Source: Pseudomonas asturiensis
GTDB taxonomy: Bacteria; Pseudomonadota; Gammaproteobacteria; Pseudomonadales; Pseudomonadaceae
Direction: 5' to 3'
NCBI RefSeq assembly: GCF_900143095.1
Contig: NZ_FRDA01000016.1
Location: 62,001 to 126,000 of the forward strand
Length of the DNA: 64,000 nt
In this document: one piece after another, positions 46,593-56,098 of the stretch
How positions within the stretch are numbered: the first letter of the stretch is position 1
Layout of the letters: every line of letters starts with the position of its first letter
Notes under the pieces: model-generated
Databases searched by the model: none
Told to the model about the DNA's origin: nothing
Seen by the model: the letters and a program-made list of their open reading frames with translations, nothing else
Translations under genes and position numbers: made by a program

Positions 46593-49439
46593 ATGACGCG
46601 TAATCTTGAAATTCGCCCCGACCTGGATGAGGGCATTGACCGCAAGGTTCTCAGCCAGCTGCGTAACCGTTTCCTGACTCTCAATGACGGGCGGTACGCG
46701 CGCGCCATGGAAGGAATGTCGACGCGCCAGCAAACCGTGCTGACCCTGTTGCCGCTGTTCTTCCATGTCAACCATCCGCTATTGCCGGGCTATGTCTCCA
46801 GCAGTACGCCTGCCGGTGTCTCCCATTACGAGCCCGACGCACTGGCGCTGGCCGAAGCCCAGCGAATGACGCGCTCCTTTTCGTACAAGGCCAGGCACGG
46901 CAATCCTCCACAGCCCATCCACGGCCTGTTTCTGATGGGCAGCCTCGGCACGCTCGCGCAGGCCGAACAGAGCGACATGGATGTGTGGGTCTGCCACGAC
47001 AGCGAGCTGGACGCTGAAGCCGTCGCCGAGCTGCGCAAGAAATGCCAGGCGCTGGAAGCATGGGCCACGACCATGGGCGCGGAAGCGCATTTCTTTCTGA
47101 TCGACCCACAGCGCTTCAGGAAGGGGGATCGCGACACGCAGCTCAGCTCTGACGATTGCGGCACAACCCAGCATTACCTGCTGCTCGACGAGTTTTACCG
47201 CACCGCTATCTGGCTCGCGGGACGCACCCCCATGTGGTGGCTGGTGCCGGTCTACGAAGAGCAAAGCTACGAGGATTACACCCACACGCTGCTGTCCAAA
47301 CGATTCATTCGCGCCGAGGAAGTCATCGATCTGGGGCCGATGGCGCAGATTCCGCCTGCTGAATTCGTCGGTGCCGGGCTCTGGCAACTGTTTAAGGCCA
47401 TCGACTCCCCTTACAAATCCGTTCTGAAACTACTGCTGATCGAGGTGTACTCCAGCGAGCACCCGGACGTTCAATGCCTGAGCATGCGTTTCAAGCAGGC
47501 GGTATTCGCCAACCGGCTGGACCTGGACGAACTCGACCCCTATATGGTCGTGTATCGCCGGATCGAGGAACACCTGCTGGCCCGCAAGGAGTCGGAGCGC
47601 CTGGAGCTGGTGCGACGCAGTCTCTACCTGAAGGTCAACAAGAAGCTCACCGGCCCGACGCGTCAGCGCAGCAACAGCTGGCAGCGGCAGTTACTGGAGC
47701 GTCTGACCCAGGAATGGGGCTGGGATGAACGTCAATTGGCACTGCTCGACAGTCGCAGCCAGTGGAAAGTCCGCCAGGTCGCGCACGAACGCCGCGCACT
47801 GGTCAACGAGCTGAATTACAGCTATCGGTTCCAGACTCAGTTCGCCCGACTGCAAAGCACCGCTGACGCACTCAACGCTCGCGACCTGACGGTTTTGGGG
47901 CGACGCCTGTATGCCGCATTCGAACGCAAGGCGGGCAAGGTCGAGTTCATCAACCCCGGCATCGCGCCGGATCTGGCTGAAGACACCTTGACCCTGGTGC
48001 ACTCACCGGACAAGCGCGAGCCCGGCAAGCATCAGTGGGCGCTGTACAACGGCAGCCTGGGGATACACGAATGGGTGAATTTTTCTCCGATCAAGCGCAG
48101 TCGCGAGCTGCTCGACCTGTTGGCGTGGTGTCATCGCAACAATGTCATCGACACCACAACCCGCGTCGCCCTGCATCCCGGAACCAGCGACCTGAGTGAA
48201 TTCGAGCTGTTCAATCTGCTCGGTGCCTTGCAACAGACCATCGAACTGCCGCTGGCCGACGTCAGCGACGACGCCCTGTTGCGGGCAAGCGAACCCAGGG
48301 AAATACTGCTGCTGGTCAATGTGGGGGTCGACCCACTCAGGCATCACCGCGACTTGAATATCCTGATGACGACCGAGCGCACCGACTCGCTCAGTTATGC
48401 AGGCGTTCGCGAGAATCTGGTGCTCACCCTGGACCAGATCACCCTCAACAGCTGGAACGAAACGCTGGTCAACCGCTACGACGGCCCGCACGCGCTGCTG
48501 GATTGCCTGAGCGAGCTGCTGAGCAGCTTGCCTCAGGGCGCCAACCAGCCACGTATCCATGTGCGCTGCTTCTGCCACAACCGGGCACCCGCCATCGCCC
48601 AGCGTGTTGAAGAACTGACCGATACTGCACGCCTGCTGCTCGCGCGACGCCTCAACCATCGCTACCTGATTCAGGTGCAGCAGCAGTACCACATTCTGGA
48701 AATGGTCCCTGGCCAGGTTGGCCACGTGGTGGTCAACAGCTTGCCAGGACTGTTCAAATACCTGGGTGAAGAACTGCCCCAGTACAGCCCGCTGCATCTG
48801 GACCCGCATGCACTGGATGGTCACGATCTGGCGTTAATCCTGCCGTTCGGGCAACCGGAATGCATCCAGGTGTTCTACCGCGTCAGCGATGACGAGGCAG
48901 ACCTGTACGTGCTGGATGAACACAATTCGCTCTGGCATCAACGCGTACCGTGGCACGATGAACAAAGCCTGTTGATGCCGCTGCAGCGTTTCTTTCATTC
49001 GCTGGTCTACCGTCGCGGCGCGTCACTGCCGCTGGACAACCCGGACGAACCGACCCTGCTGGAGACGCTCTACTACCAGCTCATGCCTGCTGGCGCGTCA
49101 CGCGCACGCCGCATCGAACCACGCCGCGCCCCGACGGCGGCGGACAAACCGTTCTACGACGTACAGGCCATCATCGAGGAAACCTCCCCGGGGCAACTGA
49201 ACGTCACGCTGTACTGCGACAACAGCGAGTTCTCCGAACTCGAATATGGCGATCAGCTGTATCAGGCGGTGGCCCGCCAGATTCTCGGCAAACGCCTGGA
49301 GCCCAAGCGCTATCGCTGCTACATCACCGATCTGGACCTGTCAGGCCTGCTCAACGACGGGCACGGCCAGAGCATCCTGTTCCTGCGCCACAAGGCCGAA
49401 CTGGAAAAACTGCTCAATGAGGCGATGGACGAGGCGTGA
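46593..49439 (+). CDS. cyaA: Class I adenylate cyclase
   Basis: A 948-residue soluble class I cyclase that makes cAMP for Vfr/CRP-type control. The N-terminal catalytic half contains the nucleotidyltransferase signature GLFLMGSLGTLAQAEQSDMDVWVCHD (key part LMGSLGTLAQ to DMDVWV with paired aspartates). The C-terminal half (from about 540) is the regulatory domain. Length is close to enteric CyaA (848) plus an extended C-terminal part. It reads from ATG 46593 and stands alone. Confidence 0.95.
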   Translation: MTRNLEIRPDLDEGIDRKVLSQLRNRFLTLNDGRYARAMEGMSTRQQTVLTLLPLFFHVNHPLLPGYVSSSTPAGVSHYEPDALALAEAQRMTRSFSYKARHGNPPQPIHGLFLMGSLGTLAQAEQSDMDVWVCHDSELDAEAVAELRKKCQALEAWATTMGAEAHFFLIDPQRFRKGDRDTQLSSDDCGTTQHYLLLDEFYRTAIWLAGRTPMWWLVPVYEEQSYEDYTHTLLSKRFIRAEEVIDLGPMAQIPPAEFVGAGLWQLFKAIDSPYKSVLKLLLIEVYSSEHPDVQCLSMRFKQAVFANRLDLDELDPYMVVYRRIEEHLLARKESERLELVRRSLYLKVNKKLTGPTRQRSNSWQRQLLERLTQEWGWDERQLALLDSRSQWKVRQVAHERRALVNELNYSYRFQTQFARLQSTADALNARDLTVLGRRLYAAFERKAGKVEFINPGIAPDLAEDTLTLVHSPDKREPGKHQWALYNGSLGIHEWVNFSPIKRSRELLDLLAWCHRNNVIDTTTRVALHPGTSDLSEFELFNLLGALQQTIELPLADVSDDALLRASEPREILLLVNVGVDPLRHHRDLNILMTTERTDSLSYAGVRENLVLTLDQITLNSWNETLVNRYDGPHALLDCLSELLSSLPQGANQPRIHVRCFCHNRAPAIAQRVEELTDTARLLLARRLNHRYLIQVQQQYHILEMVPGQVGHVVVNSLPGLFKYLGEELPQYSPLHLDPHALDGHDLALILPFGQPECIQVFYRVSDDEADLYVLDEHNSLWHQRVPWHDEQSLLMPLQRFFHSLVYRRGASLPLDNPDEPTLLETLYYQLMPAGASRARRIEPRRAPTAADKPFYDVQAIIEETSPGQLNVTLYCDNSEFSELEYGDQLYQAVARQILGKRLEPKRYRCYITDLDLSGLLNDGHGQSILFLRHKAELEKLLNEAMDEA

Positions 49440-49531
49440 GGTGTCGGACAGCCTCAAACCCCGTGGGGGCGAGCACCGTCAGCTTGAACTCCGTGCCATA
49501 CACAGATCCTGTCGAATAAACACAAAACCCA

Positions 49532-49619
49532 GTGGGAGCGAGCTTGCTCGCGAAGGCGATGCATCAGCCGCCGCCTCTTCTACGACTGTACCGCCTTAAT
49601 TCGCGAGCAAGCTCGCTCT
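49532..49619. repeat. REP doublet (GAGCTTGCTC type)
   Basis: Arms GTGGGAGCGAGCTTGCTCGC (from 49532) and TTCGCGAGCAAGCTCGCTCT (to 49619). The layout matches the GGACTTGTCC doublets but with a different stem sequence. Confidence 0.85.
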
Positions 49620-49645
49620 CTCTGGCGGTCGATGAGCGCACAGGC

Positions 49646-50053
49646 TTACTGATACTCGCCTGCTGCTTCCGGCTGATACTCAACGGCGAGCAGCGTCAGC
49701 TTGAGGGTCTTGCCGCCCGGCGCGGGCCAGTCGATGTGTTGACCGACCTGCAGGCCGAGCAGCGCGGAGCCCATCGGTGCCAGAACAGAAACAGTGCCCT
49801 CAGTGCCAGCATCCTGTGGATAAACCAGCTTGAGGTGATAGTCCTTGCCGCTGCCCTCTTCGCGGCAATGCACACGGGAGTTCATGGTCACGACGCCTGC
49901 AGGCACTTCATCGTGGCCGACCACCTGTTCGGCGCGGTCCAGCTCGGCCTGCAACGCCAGGAGACCCGGCGTGGAATCGTCCAGACTGTCGATCAGGTGC
50001 TCAAGACGCTGTACGTCGAGCCGGGTGAGGATGAGTGAAGGTGCAGTGTTCAT
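49646..50053 (-). CDS. rnk: Nucleoside diphosphate kinase regulator Rnk
   Basis: A 135-residue protein of the GreA/GreB-like family. A short N-terminal coiled coil (ILTRLDVQRLEHLIDSL, about 8-45) precedes the GreA C-terminal FKBP-like domain with VTMNSRVHCREEGSGKDY and APMGSALLGLQVGQHIDW. Rnk binds RNA polymerase and was found as a partner of AlgQ in raising Ndk and alginate. ATG 50053 gives the family length; the upstream extension is unsupported. Confidence 0.92.
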   Translation of the reverse strand: MNTAPSLILTRLDVQRLEHLIDSLDDSTPGLLALQAELDRAEQVVGHDEVPAGVVTMNSRVHCREEGSGKDYHLKLVYPQDAGTEGTVSVLAPMGSALLGLQVGQHIDWPAPGGKTLKLTLLAVEYQPEAAGEYQ

Positions 50054-50087
50054 GATCGGGGCAGACTCCTTTTTCCGCGCGTGATAA

Positions 50088-50119
50088 AAGCAAAACCCCG
50101 CCGAGCTGGGCGGGGTTTT
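50088..50119 (-). terminator. Intrinsic terminator after the DUF1289 gene
   Basis: AAAACCCCGCC (50092-50102) pairs with GGCGGGGTTTT (50109-50119), a strong hairpin. On the minus strand it ends in TTTTG, so it serves the cyaY-DUF1289 unit and also isolates rnk. Confidence 0.85.
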
Positions 50120-50192
50120 GACGGGCCTCTCTATCAAGAGAAGCAGGTTCTGACACTAACACAGTGCAATAAATACACAACCCGACGGGACG

Positions 50193-50441
50193 TCAGCCGG
50201 CGGCATGGCCTGTGTCAGCGCGGGACCGACGCTGCTCGGCTGCATGGCGGATCTGGCGTCGGCGCTCGTCATCGGCCGAGCGCCACTCGCGGATGTCTTC
50301 AACATGACGAAAGCATCCCAGACAGACCTTGTGCTCATCCAGCCGGCACGTGCTGATGCACGGCGAGGGCACGGCGGGGCTGACATTGCTGTACAGCGGC
50401 TTGGGCGGCCTGACGGCAGCAGGCTGGGTAGTCTGGCTCAC
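50193..50441 (-). CDS. DUF1289 family Fe-S-type small protein
   Basis: An 82-residue protein with the DUF1289 cysteine pattern CISTCRLDEHKVCLGCFR (four cysteines, about 28-43) followed by a basic helix. The cysteines suggest a metal or iron-sulfur site. It lies two bases after cyaY on the same strand, so it is likely co-transcribed with this iron-handling gene; that supports a metal-linked role by inference only. Confidence 0.85.
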   Translation of the reverse strand: MSQTTQPAAVRPPKPLYSNVSPAVPSPCISTCRLDEHKVCLGCFRHVEDIREWRSADDERRRQIRHAAEQRRSRADTGHAAG

Positions 50442-50443
50442 GA

Positions 50444-50776
50444 TCAGATCTCGTCGAAATCCAGCTCGACACCGGCCTGTTCCAGCGTCATGCGAGCAAG
50501 CATCTCGCTCAGCAGCTCATCGCTGGTGTCGCAGGTCCAACGGCTGTGCTCTTCGTCGTAATCGTAGTGAAAACCACCTGAACGCGCTGCCAGCCACATC
50601 TGACGAAGCGGTTCCTGACGGCTGAAAATCAGTTGGGTGCCGTTTTCGAACTTGACGGTCAACACACCGGCCGAGTTTTCAAGATCCACGTCCAGGCCAC
50701 TCTCGTCGAACACATCCTCCAGATTTTGCTGGGTAGCATCGACCAGGTCGTGAAAGCGGGCTTCGGTCAAACTCAT
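50444..50776 (-). CDS. cyaY: Iron-sulfur assembly protein CyaY (frataxin)
   Basis: A 110-residue bacterial frataxin that binds iron and tunes IscS during Fe-S cluster assembly. The acidic first helix (EARFHDLVDATQQNLEDVF) and the strands with LTVKFENGTQLIFSRQEPLRQMWLAAR are typical; the conserved tryptophan is in QMWLAA. Divergent from lptM across 236 bases. Confidence 0.93.
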   Translation of the reverse strand: MSLTEARFHDLVDATQQNLEDVFDESGLDVDLENSAGVLTVKFENGTQLIFSRQEPLRQMWLAARSGGFHYDYDEEHSRWTCDTSDELLSEMLARMTLEQAGVELDFDEI

Positions 50777-50948
50777 TGCGGGAACCTCGAAAAGTGTCTG
50801 CTGAAAGCGCAGTGGGGCAAGATACGGATGCCATCCGGCAAATGCAAAGCATACCCGTCATTGGCATGACTGAACGCGATAATCCGGCGTAACAGATCAA
50901 TACCCTCGTTATCGCGTCAAAAGCCCGCCGGACGGGAGGAGCCCTGCA

Positions 50949-50977
50949 TAGGCAAGCCGTCGGGTGGCCGGTATACT
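50949..50977 (+). promoter_or_regulatory. Probable promoter of the lptM-lysA-dapF operon
   Basis: A strong -10 TATACT (50972-50977) lies 36 bases before the lptM ATG. The -35 (about 50949-50954) is weak. Confidence 0.4.
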
Positions 50978-51012
50978 CGGGCGCAATTAATGCTTTTACA
51001 AAGGATTTCGCC

Positions 51013-51159
51013 ATGAAGCGCCTGATCTCTTCGCTTGCTGCGCTCGTCGCGGTCGCTTGTCTTGTTACAGCCTGTGGTCAAAAAGGCCCGTTGTATCTGC
51101 CGGATGACACCAAGTCCCCCGATGAACAAGCCAAATCGCAATCGCACAAGCATCTTTAA
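51013..51159 (+). CDS. lptM: LPS translocon maturation chaperone LptM (YifL/LppL)
   Basis: A 48-residue lipoprotein. The signal peptide ends at the lipobox VTAC (cysteine 21), directly followed by the conserved GQKGPLYLPDD stretch that in E. coli LptM mimics LPS and helps LptD acquire its correct disulfides. The tail is polar. It is nine bases upstream of lysA, the same arrangement as lppL-lysA in P. aeruginosa. Too short for many gene finders but clearly real. Confidence 0.92.
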   Translation: MKRLISSLAALVAVACLVTACGQKGPLYLPDDTKSPDEQAKSQSHKHL

Positions 51160-51168
51160 GGGAATTAC

Positions 51169-52416
51169 ATGGACGCTTTCAACTACCGCGACGGTGAGCT
51201 GTTCGCGGAAGGTGTAGCTTTGTCTGCCCTCGCCGATCGCTTTGGCACGCCGACCTACGTCTACTCCCGCGCTCACATCGAAGCACAATACCGCGCCTAC
51301 ACCGATGCACTGGACGGCATGCCGCACCTGGTGTGTTTCGCCGTCAAGGCCAACTCCAACCTGGGCGTGCTCAATGTCCTGGCCCGCCTCGGCGCCGGTT
51401 TCGACATCGTCTCGCGTGGCGAACTGGAGCGCGTGCTGGCCGCTGGCGGCAAGGCTGAGAAGATCGTGTTTTCCGGTGTCGGCAAGACCCGTGAAGACAT
51501 GCGTCGTGCGCTGGAAGTCGGCGTCCACTGCTTCAACGTCGAATCCACCGACGAGCTTGAACGCCTGCAGACCGTCGCCGCCGAACTGAACGTGCGTGCG
51601 CCGATCTCGCTGCGCGTGAACCCGGATGTCGACGCGGGCACCCACCCGTACATCTCGACCGGCCTCAAGGAAAACAAGTTCGGCATTGCCATCGCAGACG
51701 CTGAAGACGTTTACGTGCGCGCCTCGCAGTTGCCGAACCTTGAAGTGATCGGCGTCGACTGCCACATCGGCTCACAGCTGACCACGCTTGCGCCTTTCAT
51801 CGATGCGCTGGATCGCTTGCTGGACCTGGTCGATCGTCTGGGCGATTGCGGCATTCATCTGCACCACATTGATCTGGGTGGCGGCCTGGGTGTTCGCTAC
51901 CGCGACGAAGAACCGCCGCTGGCGGCGGACTACATCAAGGCCGTGCGCGAACGCCTGGCCGGCCGTGATCTGGGCGTGCTGTTCGAACCGGGGCGTTTCA
52001 TCGTGGCCAACGCAGGTGTCCTGCTGACCCGCGTCGAATACCTCAAGCACACCGAGCACAAGGACTTCGCCATCGTCGATGCGGCCATGAACGACCTGAT
52101 ACGCCCGGCGCTGTATCAGGCCTGGATGGACGTCACGGCCGTGCGTCCGCGCGACGGCGCTGCACGCGCCTATGACATCGTAGGACCCATCTGCGAAACC
52201 GGCGATTTCCTGGCCAAGGGCCGGGAGCTGGCACTGGCCGAAGGCGATCTGCTGGCCGTGCATTCGGCCGGGGCGTATGGCTTTGTCATGAGTTCGAACT
52301 ACAACACGCGTGGCCGTGCTGCCGAAGTTCTGGTGGACGACACGCAGGCCTTTGAAGTGCGTCGTCGCGAAACCGTGGCCGAGCTGTTCGCTGGCGAAAG
52401 CCTGCTGCCGGAGTAA
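51169..52416 (+). CDS. lysA: Diaminopimelate decarboxylase
   Basis: A 415-residue PLP enzyme making lysine from meso-diaminopimelate. The Schiff-base lysine is K60 (VCFAVKANSN), with VDCHIGSQL and DLGGGLGVRY forming the barrel's phosphate and cofactor loops, and the C-terminal VGPICETGDF carrying the catalytic cysteine from the partner subunit. It lies between lptM and dapF in one operon, with only four bases to dapF. Confidence 0.96.
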   Translation: MDAFNYRDGELFAEGVALSALADRFGTPTYVYSRAHIEAQYRAYTDALDGMPHLVCFAVKANSNLGVLNVLARLGAGFDIVSRGELERVLAAGGKAEKIVFSGVGKTREDMRRALEVGVHCFNVESTDELERLQTVAAELNVRAPISLRVNPDVDAGTHPYISTGLKENKFGIAIADAEDVYVRASQLPNLEVIGVDCHIGSQLTTLAPFIDALDRLLDLVDRLGDCGIHLHHIDLGGGLGVRYRDEEPPLAADYIKAVRERLAGRDLGVLFEPGRFIVANAGVLLTRVEYLKHTEHKDFAIVDAAMNDLIRPALYQAWMDVTAVRPRDGAARAYDIVGPICETGDFLAKGRELALAEGDLLAVHSAGAYGFVMSSNYNTRGRAAEVLVDDTQAFEVRRRETVAELFAGESLLPE

Positions 52417-52420
52417 CCCC

Positions 52421-53251
52421 ATGCTGCTGCGTTTTACCAAAATGCACGGGCTGGGTAACGACTTCATGGTCCTGGACCTGGTCAGTCAGCACGCGCATAT
52501 TCTGCCCAAACACGCTAAACAGTGGGGCGACCGGCACACCGGTGTCGGCTTCGATCAGCTCTTGCTGGTCGAAGCACCGAACAACCCGGACGTCGATTTT
52601 CGCTACCGCATCTTCAATTCCGACGGTTCGGAAGTCGAGCAATGCGGCAACGGCGCGCGCTGCTTTGCGCGTTTCGTGCTCGATAAGCGCCTGACGGCCA
52701 AAAAACAGATCCGCGTCGAGACCAAAAGCGGCATCATCGAGCTGGATATCCGTAGCGACGGGCAGATCAGCGTCAACATGGGCCCGCCGCGCCTGATTCC
52801 GGACGAGATTCCGTTCCAGGCCGCAGCCCAGGCGACGAGCTACACCGTCGACGTTGACGGACAGAACGTTGAACTGGCCGCCGTCTCGATGGGCAATCCC
52901 CATGCGGTACTGCGCGTGGATGACATCAATAATGCGCCGGTTCATGAGCTGGGCCCGAAAATCGAACATCACCCGCGCTTTCCCGCACGGGTTAACGTAG
53001 GGTTCCTGCATGTCGTGGATCGCCAGCGCGCACAATTGCGGGTCTGGGAGCGTGGCGCCGGGGAAACCCAGGCGTGCGGCACGGGCGCTTGCGCTGCCGC
53101 AGTGGCCGCCATTACCCAGGGCTGGATGATGTCGCCGCTGTTGATTGACCTGCCTGGCGGGCGGCTGTCCATTGAATGGGCAGGCCCGGGGCATCCTGTG
53201 ATGATGACCGGCCCGGCCGTCAGGGTTTACGAAGGCCAGGTTCGTCTTTAA
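52421..53251 (+). CDS. dapF: Diaminopimelate epimerase
   Basis: A 276-residue cofactor-free epimerase converting LL- to meso-diaminopimelate, feeding LysA and peptidoglycan. Both catalytic cysteines are present: EQCGNGARC and ETQACGTGACA. The opening MLLRFTKMHGLGNDFMV is diagnostic. ATG 52421 lies four bases after lysA. Confidence 0.96.
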   Translation: MLLRFTKMHGLGNDFMVLDLVSQHAHILPKHAKQWGDRHTGVGFDQLLLVEAPNNPDVDFRYRIFNSDGSEVEQCGNGARCFARFVLDKRLTAKKQIRVETKSGIIELDIRSDGQISVNMGPPRLIPDEIPFQAAAQATSYTVDVDGQNVELAAVSMGNPHAVLRVDDINNAPVHELGPKIEHHPRFPARVNVGFLHVVDRQRAQLRVWERGAGETQACGTGACAAAVAAITQGWMMSPLLIDLPGGRLSIEWAGPGHPVMMTGPAVRVYEGQVRL

Positions 53252-53264
53252 GTGAGCAAATGCG

Positions 53265-53999
53265 ATGACTGATCAGCCTCCAGCTTCAACCGGCACCCCC
53301 AGCGAATCGCCTGCCGATAGCGCAGCGCCAAACCTTGAAGCAGAGGCGGTCATCGCTTTTCTGCTGCAGCACCCGGACTTCTTCGCCGAGCACGACGAAC
53401 TCCTGGTGTCGATGCGCATCCCGCACCAGCGTGGCGACACGGTTTCGCTGGTCGAGCGCCAGCTCAAGCTGCTGCGTGAGCGCAATATCGAAATGCGTCA
53501 TCGCCTGTCACAACTGATGGACGTCGCCCGGGACAACGATCGGCTGTTCGAAAAGACACGCCGCCTGAACCTTGCGCTGATGGACGCTACCAGCCTGGAC
53601 GAGATTGTCATCGCGGTCGAAGACAGCCTGCGTCAGGATTTCCAGGTGCCCTATGTCAGCCTGATTCTGTTCAGCGACAATCCGATGCCGGTCGGGCGCT
53701 GGGTCAGCAGCGCAGAAGCACAGAAAACCATCGGTGGGCTGATCGGTGAAAAGGTCGTGTGCGGCGCCTTGCGTGAACACGAACTGGCCTTTCTGTTCGG
53801 CGCAGAACAAGGCAAGGAAGTCGGCTCGACAGCCATCGCCAGCCTCAACCACCTAGGCCTGCACGGCGTGCTGGCCATCGGCAGCCGTGACCCGCAGCAT
53901 TACAAAAGTTCGGTTGGCACACTGTTCCTCAGCTATATCGCTGACGTCTTGAGCCGCCTGCTGCCACGCTTCGCCCACTCGCTGCGTTCGGTCCGCTAG
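53265..53999 (+). CDS. DUF484 family (GAF-like) protein
   Basis: A 244-residue protein of the DUF484 family: an N-terminal helical segment with FLLQHPDFFAEHDELL, a coiled coil (VERQLKLLRERNIEMRHRLSQLM), then a GAF-like domain (about 105-235). It sits between dapF and xerC in most gammaproteobacteria, but the function is unknown. It begins 13 bases after dapF and ends two bases before xerC. Confidence 0.88.
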   Translation: MTDQPPASTGTPSESPADSAAPNLEAEAVIAFLLQHPDFFAEHDELLVSMRIPHQRGDTVSLVERQLKLLRERNIEMRHRLSQLMDVARDNDRLFEKTRRLNLALMDATSLDEIVIAVEDSLRQDFQVPYVSLILFSDNPMPVGRWVSSAEAQKTIGGLIGEKVVCGALREHELAFLFGAEQGKEVGSTAIASLNHLGLHGVLAIGSRDPQHYKSSVGTLFLSYIADVLSRLLPRFAHSLRSVR

Positions 54000-54001
54000 C
54001 C

Positions 54002-54901
54002 ATGGAACAGCATCTGGACGCCTACTGCATGCACCTGCGCAGTGAGCGGCAGGTGTCTCCTCACACGCTGGAAGCCTATCGGCGCGATCTGGACAAGGTG
54101 CTGGCCTTCTGCAAGAAAGCCGGGCTGTCGAGCTGGACCGCGCTGGACATTCAGCACCTGCGCAGCTTTACCGCCCGCCAGCATCAGCACGGACAGTCCT
54201 CGCGCAGCCTCGCCCGCATGCTGTCGGCCGTGCGCGGCTTCTACAAATACCTGAACCGCGAAGGCGTGTGCCAACACGATCCGGCAAACGGCCTGTCCCC
54301 GCCCAAGGGCGAACGTCGCCTGCCCAAGACGCTGGACACCGACCGAACCTCACAACTGCTGGACGGCGGCGTCGAAGATGATTTCATGGCCCGCCGCGAT
54401 CAGGCTATTCTGGAGTTGTTGTATTCCTCGGGCTTGCGCTTGTCGGAGCTGACCGGACTGAACCTCGACCAACTGGACCTCCGCGATGGTCTGGTGCAGG
54501 TGCTCGGCAAAGGCAGCAAGACCCGCGTGTTGCCTGTGGGCAGCAAGGCCCGTCAGGCGCTGGAAGCCTGGCTGCCGTTGCGTGCACTGGCCAATCCGAA
54601 AGAGGATGCAGTATTCATCAGCCAGAAAGGCACACGCCTGGGGCCTCGTGCGGTGCAGAGCCGGGTCAAGGCCGTCGGTGAGCGCGAACTGGGCCAGAAC
54701 CTGCACCCACACATGCTGCGCCACTCCTTTGCCAGCCATCTGCTGGAGTCATCACAGGACTTGCGGGCCGTCCAGGAGCTGCTGGGCCACGCCGATATCA
54801 AGACCACACAAATATATACGCACCTGGATTTCCAGCATTTGGCTACTGTTTATGACAGCGCCCATCCACGCGCCAAACGCAAAGGATCTGTAGATGATTA
54901 A
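54002..54901 (+). CDS. xerC: Site-specific recombinase XerC
   Basis: A 299-residue tyrosine recombinase that with XerD resolves chromosome dimers at dif. The N-terminal SAM-like domain (about 1-95) precedes the catalytic domain with SSGLRLSELTGL (first arginine), HPHMLRHSFASHLL (His and second Arg), LLGHADIKTTQIYTHLD (His and nucleophilic Tyr). Part of the dapF operon; overlaps the HAD gene by eight bases. Confidence 0.96.
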   Translation: MEQHLDAYCMHLRSERQVSPHTLEAYRRDLDKVLAFCKKAGLSSWTALDIQHLRSFTARQHQHGQSSRSLARMLSAVRGFYKYLNREGVCQHDPANGLSPPKGERRLPKTLDTDRTSQLLDGGVEDDFMARRDQAILELLYSSGLRLSELTGLNLDQLDLRDGLVQVLGKGSKTRVLPVGSKARQALEAWLPLRALANPKEDAVFISQKGTRLGPRAVQSRVKAVGERELGQNLHPHMLRHSFASHLLESSQDLRAVQELLGHADIKTTQIYTHLDFQHLATVYDSAHPRAKRKGSVDD

Positions 54902-55586
54902 GCTGGTGACTTTCGATCTGGACGACACACTGTGGGACACGGCTCCCGCGATTGTGGGTGCCGAGGCGGCACTGCGCGACTGGCTGGCCGAGCACGCCCC
55001 CAGGCTCGGCCCCGTGCCCGTGGAGCATCTGTGGGAGATCCGGTCGCGCCTTGTAGAAGCGGATCCTTCCTTCAAGCACCGAATCAGCGCCCTGCGCCGC
55101 CGGGTGCTTTTTCATGCGCTGGAGGATACCGGTTACGACGCCGACGAGGCGCAGGACCTGGCCGACCAGGGTTTCGAAGTCTTTCTGCACGGGCGCCATC
55201 AGGTGCAGGTCTTCCCTGATGTGCAGCCAACGCTGGAAATCCTCGCCAAGACCTTCACGCTGGGCGTCATCACCAACGGCAACGCCGACGTGCGCCGCCT
55301 GGGTCTGGCCGACTACTTTACCTTCGCGCTGTGTGCCGAGGACCTGGGTATCGGCAAACCTGACCCTGCCCCGTTCCTGGAAGCCCTGCGGCGCGGCAAC
55401 GCAGATGCCAGTGCTGCGGTGCATGTCGGCGATCACCCCAGCGACGACATCGCCGGAGCCCAGCGCGCCGGCATGCGTGCCATCTGGTACAACCCGCAAG
55501 GCAAGGCCTGGGATGCCGATCAGTTGCCGGACGCGGAAATTCACAACCTGTCGCAATTGCCCGAAGTCCTGGCGCGCTGGGCCTGA
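54894..55586 (+). CDS. HAD-family hydrolase
   Basis: A 230-residue HAD phosphatase: motif I VTFDLDDTLWDT (nucleophilic aspartate 8-10), motif II GVITNGNADV, motif III lysine in GIGKPDPAPF, and motif IV HVGDHPSDDIAGA. It resembles E. coli YigB, also encoded next to xerC and able to dephosphorylate FMN. It overlaps xerC by eight bases and closes the operon. Confidence 0.9.
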   Translation: MIKLVTFDLDDTLWDTAPAIVGAEAALRDWLAEHAPRLGPVPVEHLWEIRSRLVEADPSFKHRISALRRRVLFHALEDTGYDADEAQDLADQGFEVFLHGRHQVQVFPDVQPTLEILAKTFTLGVITNGNADVRRLGLADYFTFALCAEDLGIGKPDPAPFLEALRRGNADASAAVHVGDHPSDDIAGAQRAGMRAIWYNPQGKAWDADQLPDAEIHNLSQLPEVLARWA

Positions 55587-55616
55587 GGCCAGCCGGCTGC
55601 GCTCAAATTGCAGCCA

Positions 55617-55643
55617 AGAAAAAGCCCGCAGCGACGGCGGGCT
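55617..55643 (-). terminator. sutA terminator
   Basis: AGCCCGC (55623-55629) pairs with GCGGGCT (55637-55643). The minus-strand side continues into TTTTTCTT, fitting sutA; it may also act on the convergent HAD operon. Confidence 0.7.
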
Positions 55644-55667
55644 CGTTCTCATACGACATGGGCTGCC

Positions 55668-56000
55668 TTAGATAGGGCGGCTGCCGTATTTGTTGTCAGG
55701 CTTCTTGGGCGGATCGGCAACCACGTTGGCTTCCACTTCCTGCACCTTGCCGCCACGCGCCAGGAATTCTTCCATCGCACGCGCAAGCGCATCACGCTCC
55801 TTGTTCTTGGCTTCTACACTGGGCAGCTCATCGACCGAAACTGCAGCCTTGGCCTTGCCTTTGGCAGCCGGTGCCGAAACCTCGGCATCGTCTACCTCGA
55901 CAGCGTCGTCTTCGGTGGCGGCAACAAGACCTTCGTCACCATCCTCCTCGCCTTCCAGGTCGTCTACCAGATCGTCGTTGTCGTTGTCGTCGTCGCTCAT
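55668..56000 (-). CDS. sutA: RNA polymerase-associated factor SutA
   Basis: A 110-residue acidic protein. The N-terminal ~55 residues are mostly D and E (SDDDNDNDDLVDDLEGEEDG), the centre is a helix (ELPSVEAKNKERDALARAMEEFL), and the C-terminus is basic and fixed (ANVVADPPKKPDNKYGSRPI). This is the layout of P. aeruginosa SutA, which binds RNA polymerase and favours ribosomal and housekeeping transcription during slow growth. A stand-alone gene convergent with the xerC operon. Confidence 0.92.
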   Translation of the reverse strand: MSDDDNDNDDLVDDLEGEEDGDEGLVAATEDDAVEVDDAEVSAPAAKGKAKAAVSVDELPSVEAKNKERDALARAMEEFLARGGKVQEVEANVVADPPKKPDNKYGSRPI

Positions 56001-56098
56001 GTTCTACCTCATGACTTGCGAAAGCAGATTTAGTTATAGCCCAACCGCCTCAAACGCTTGAGGCCGCCGGAAAAATCAATAACCACTGACCCCAGCGG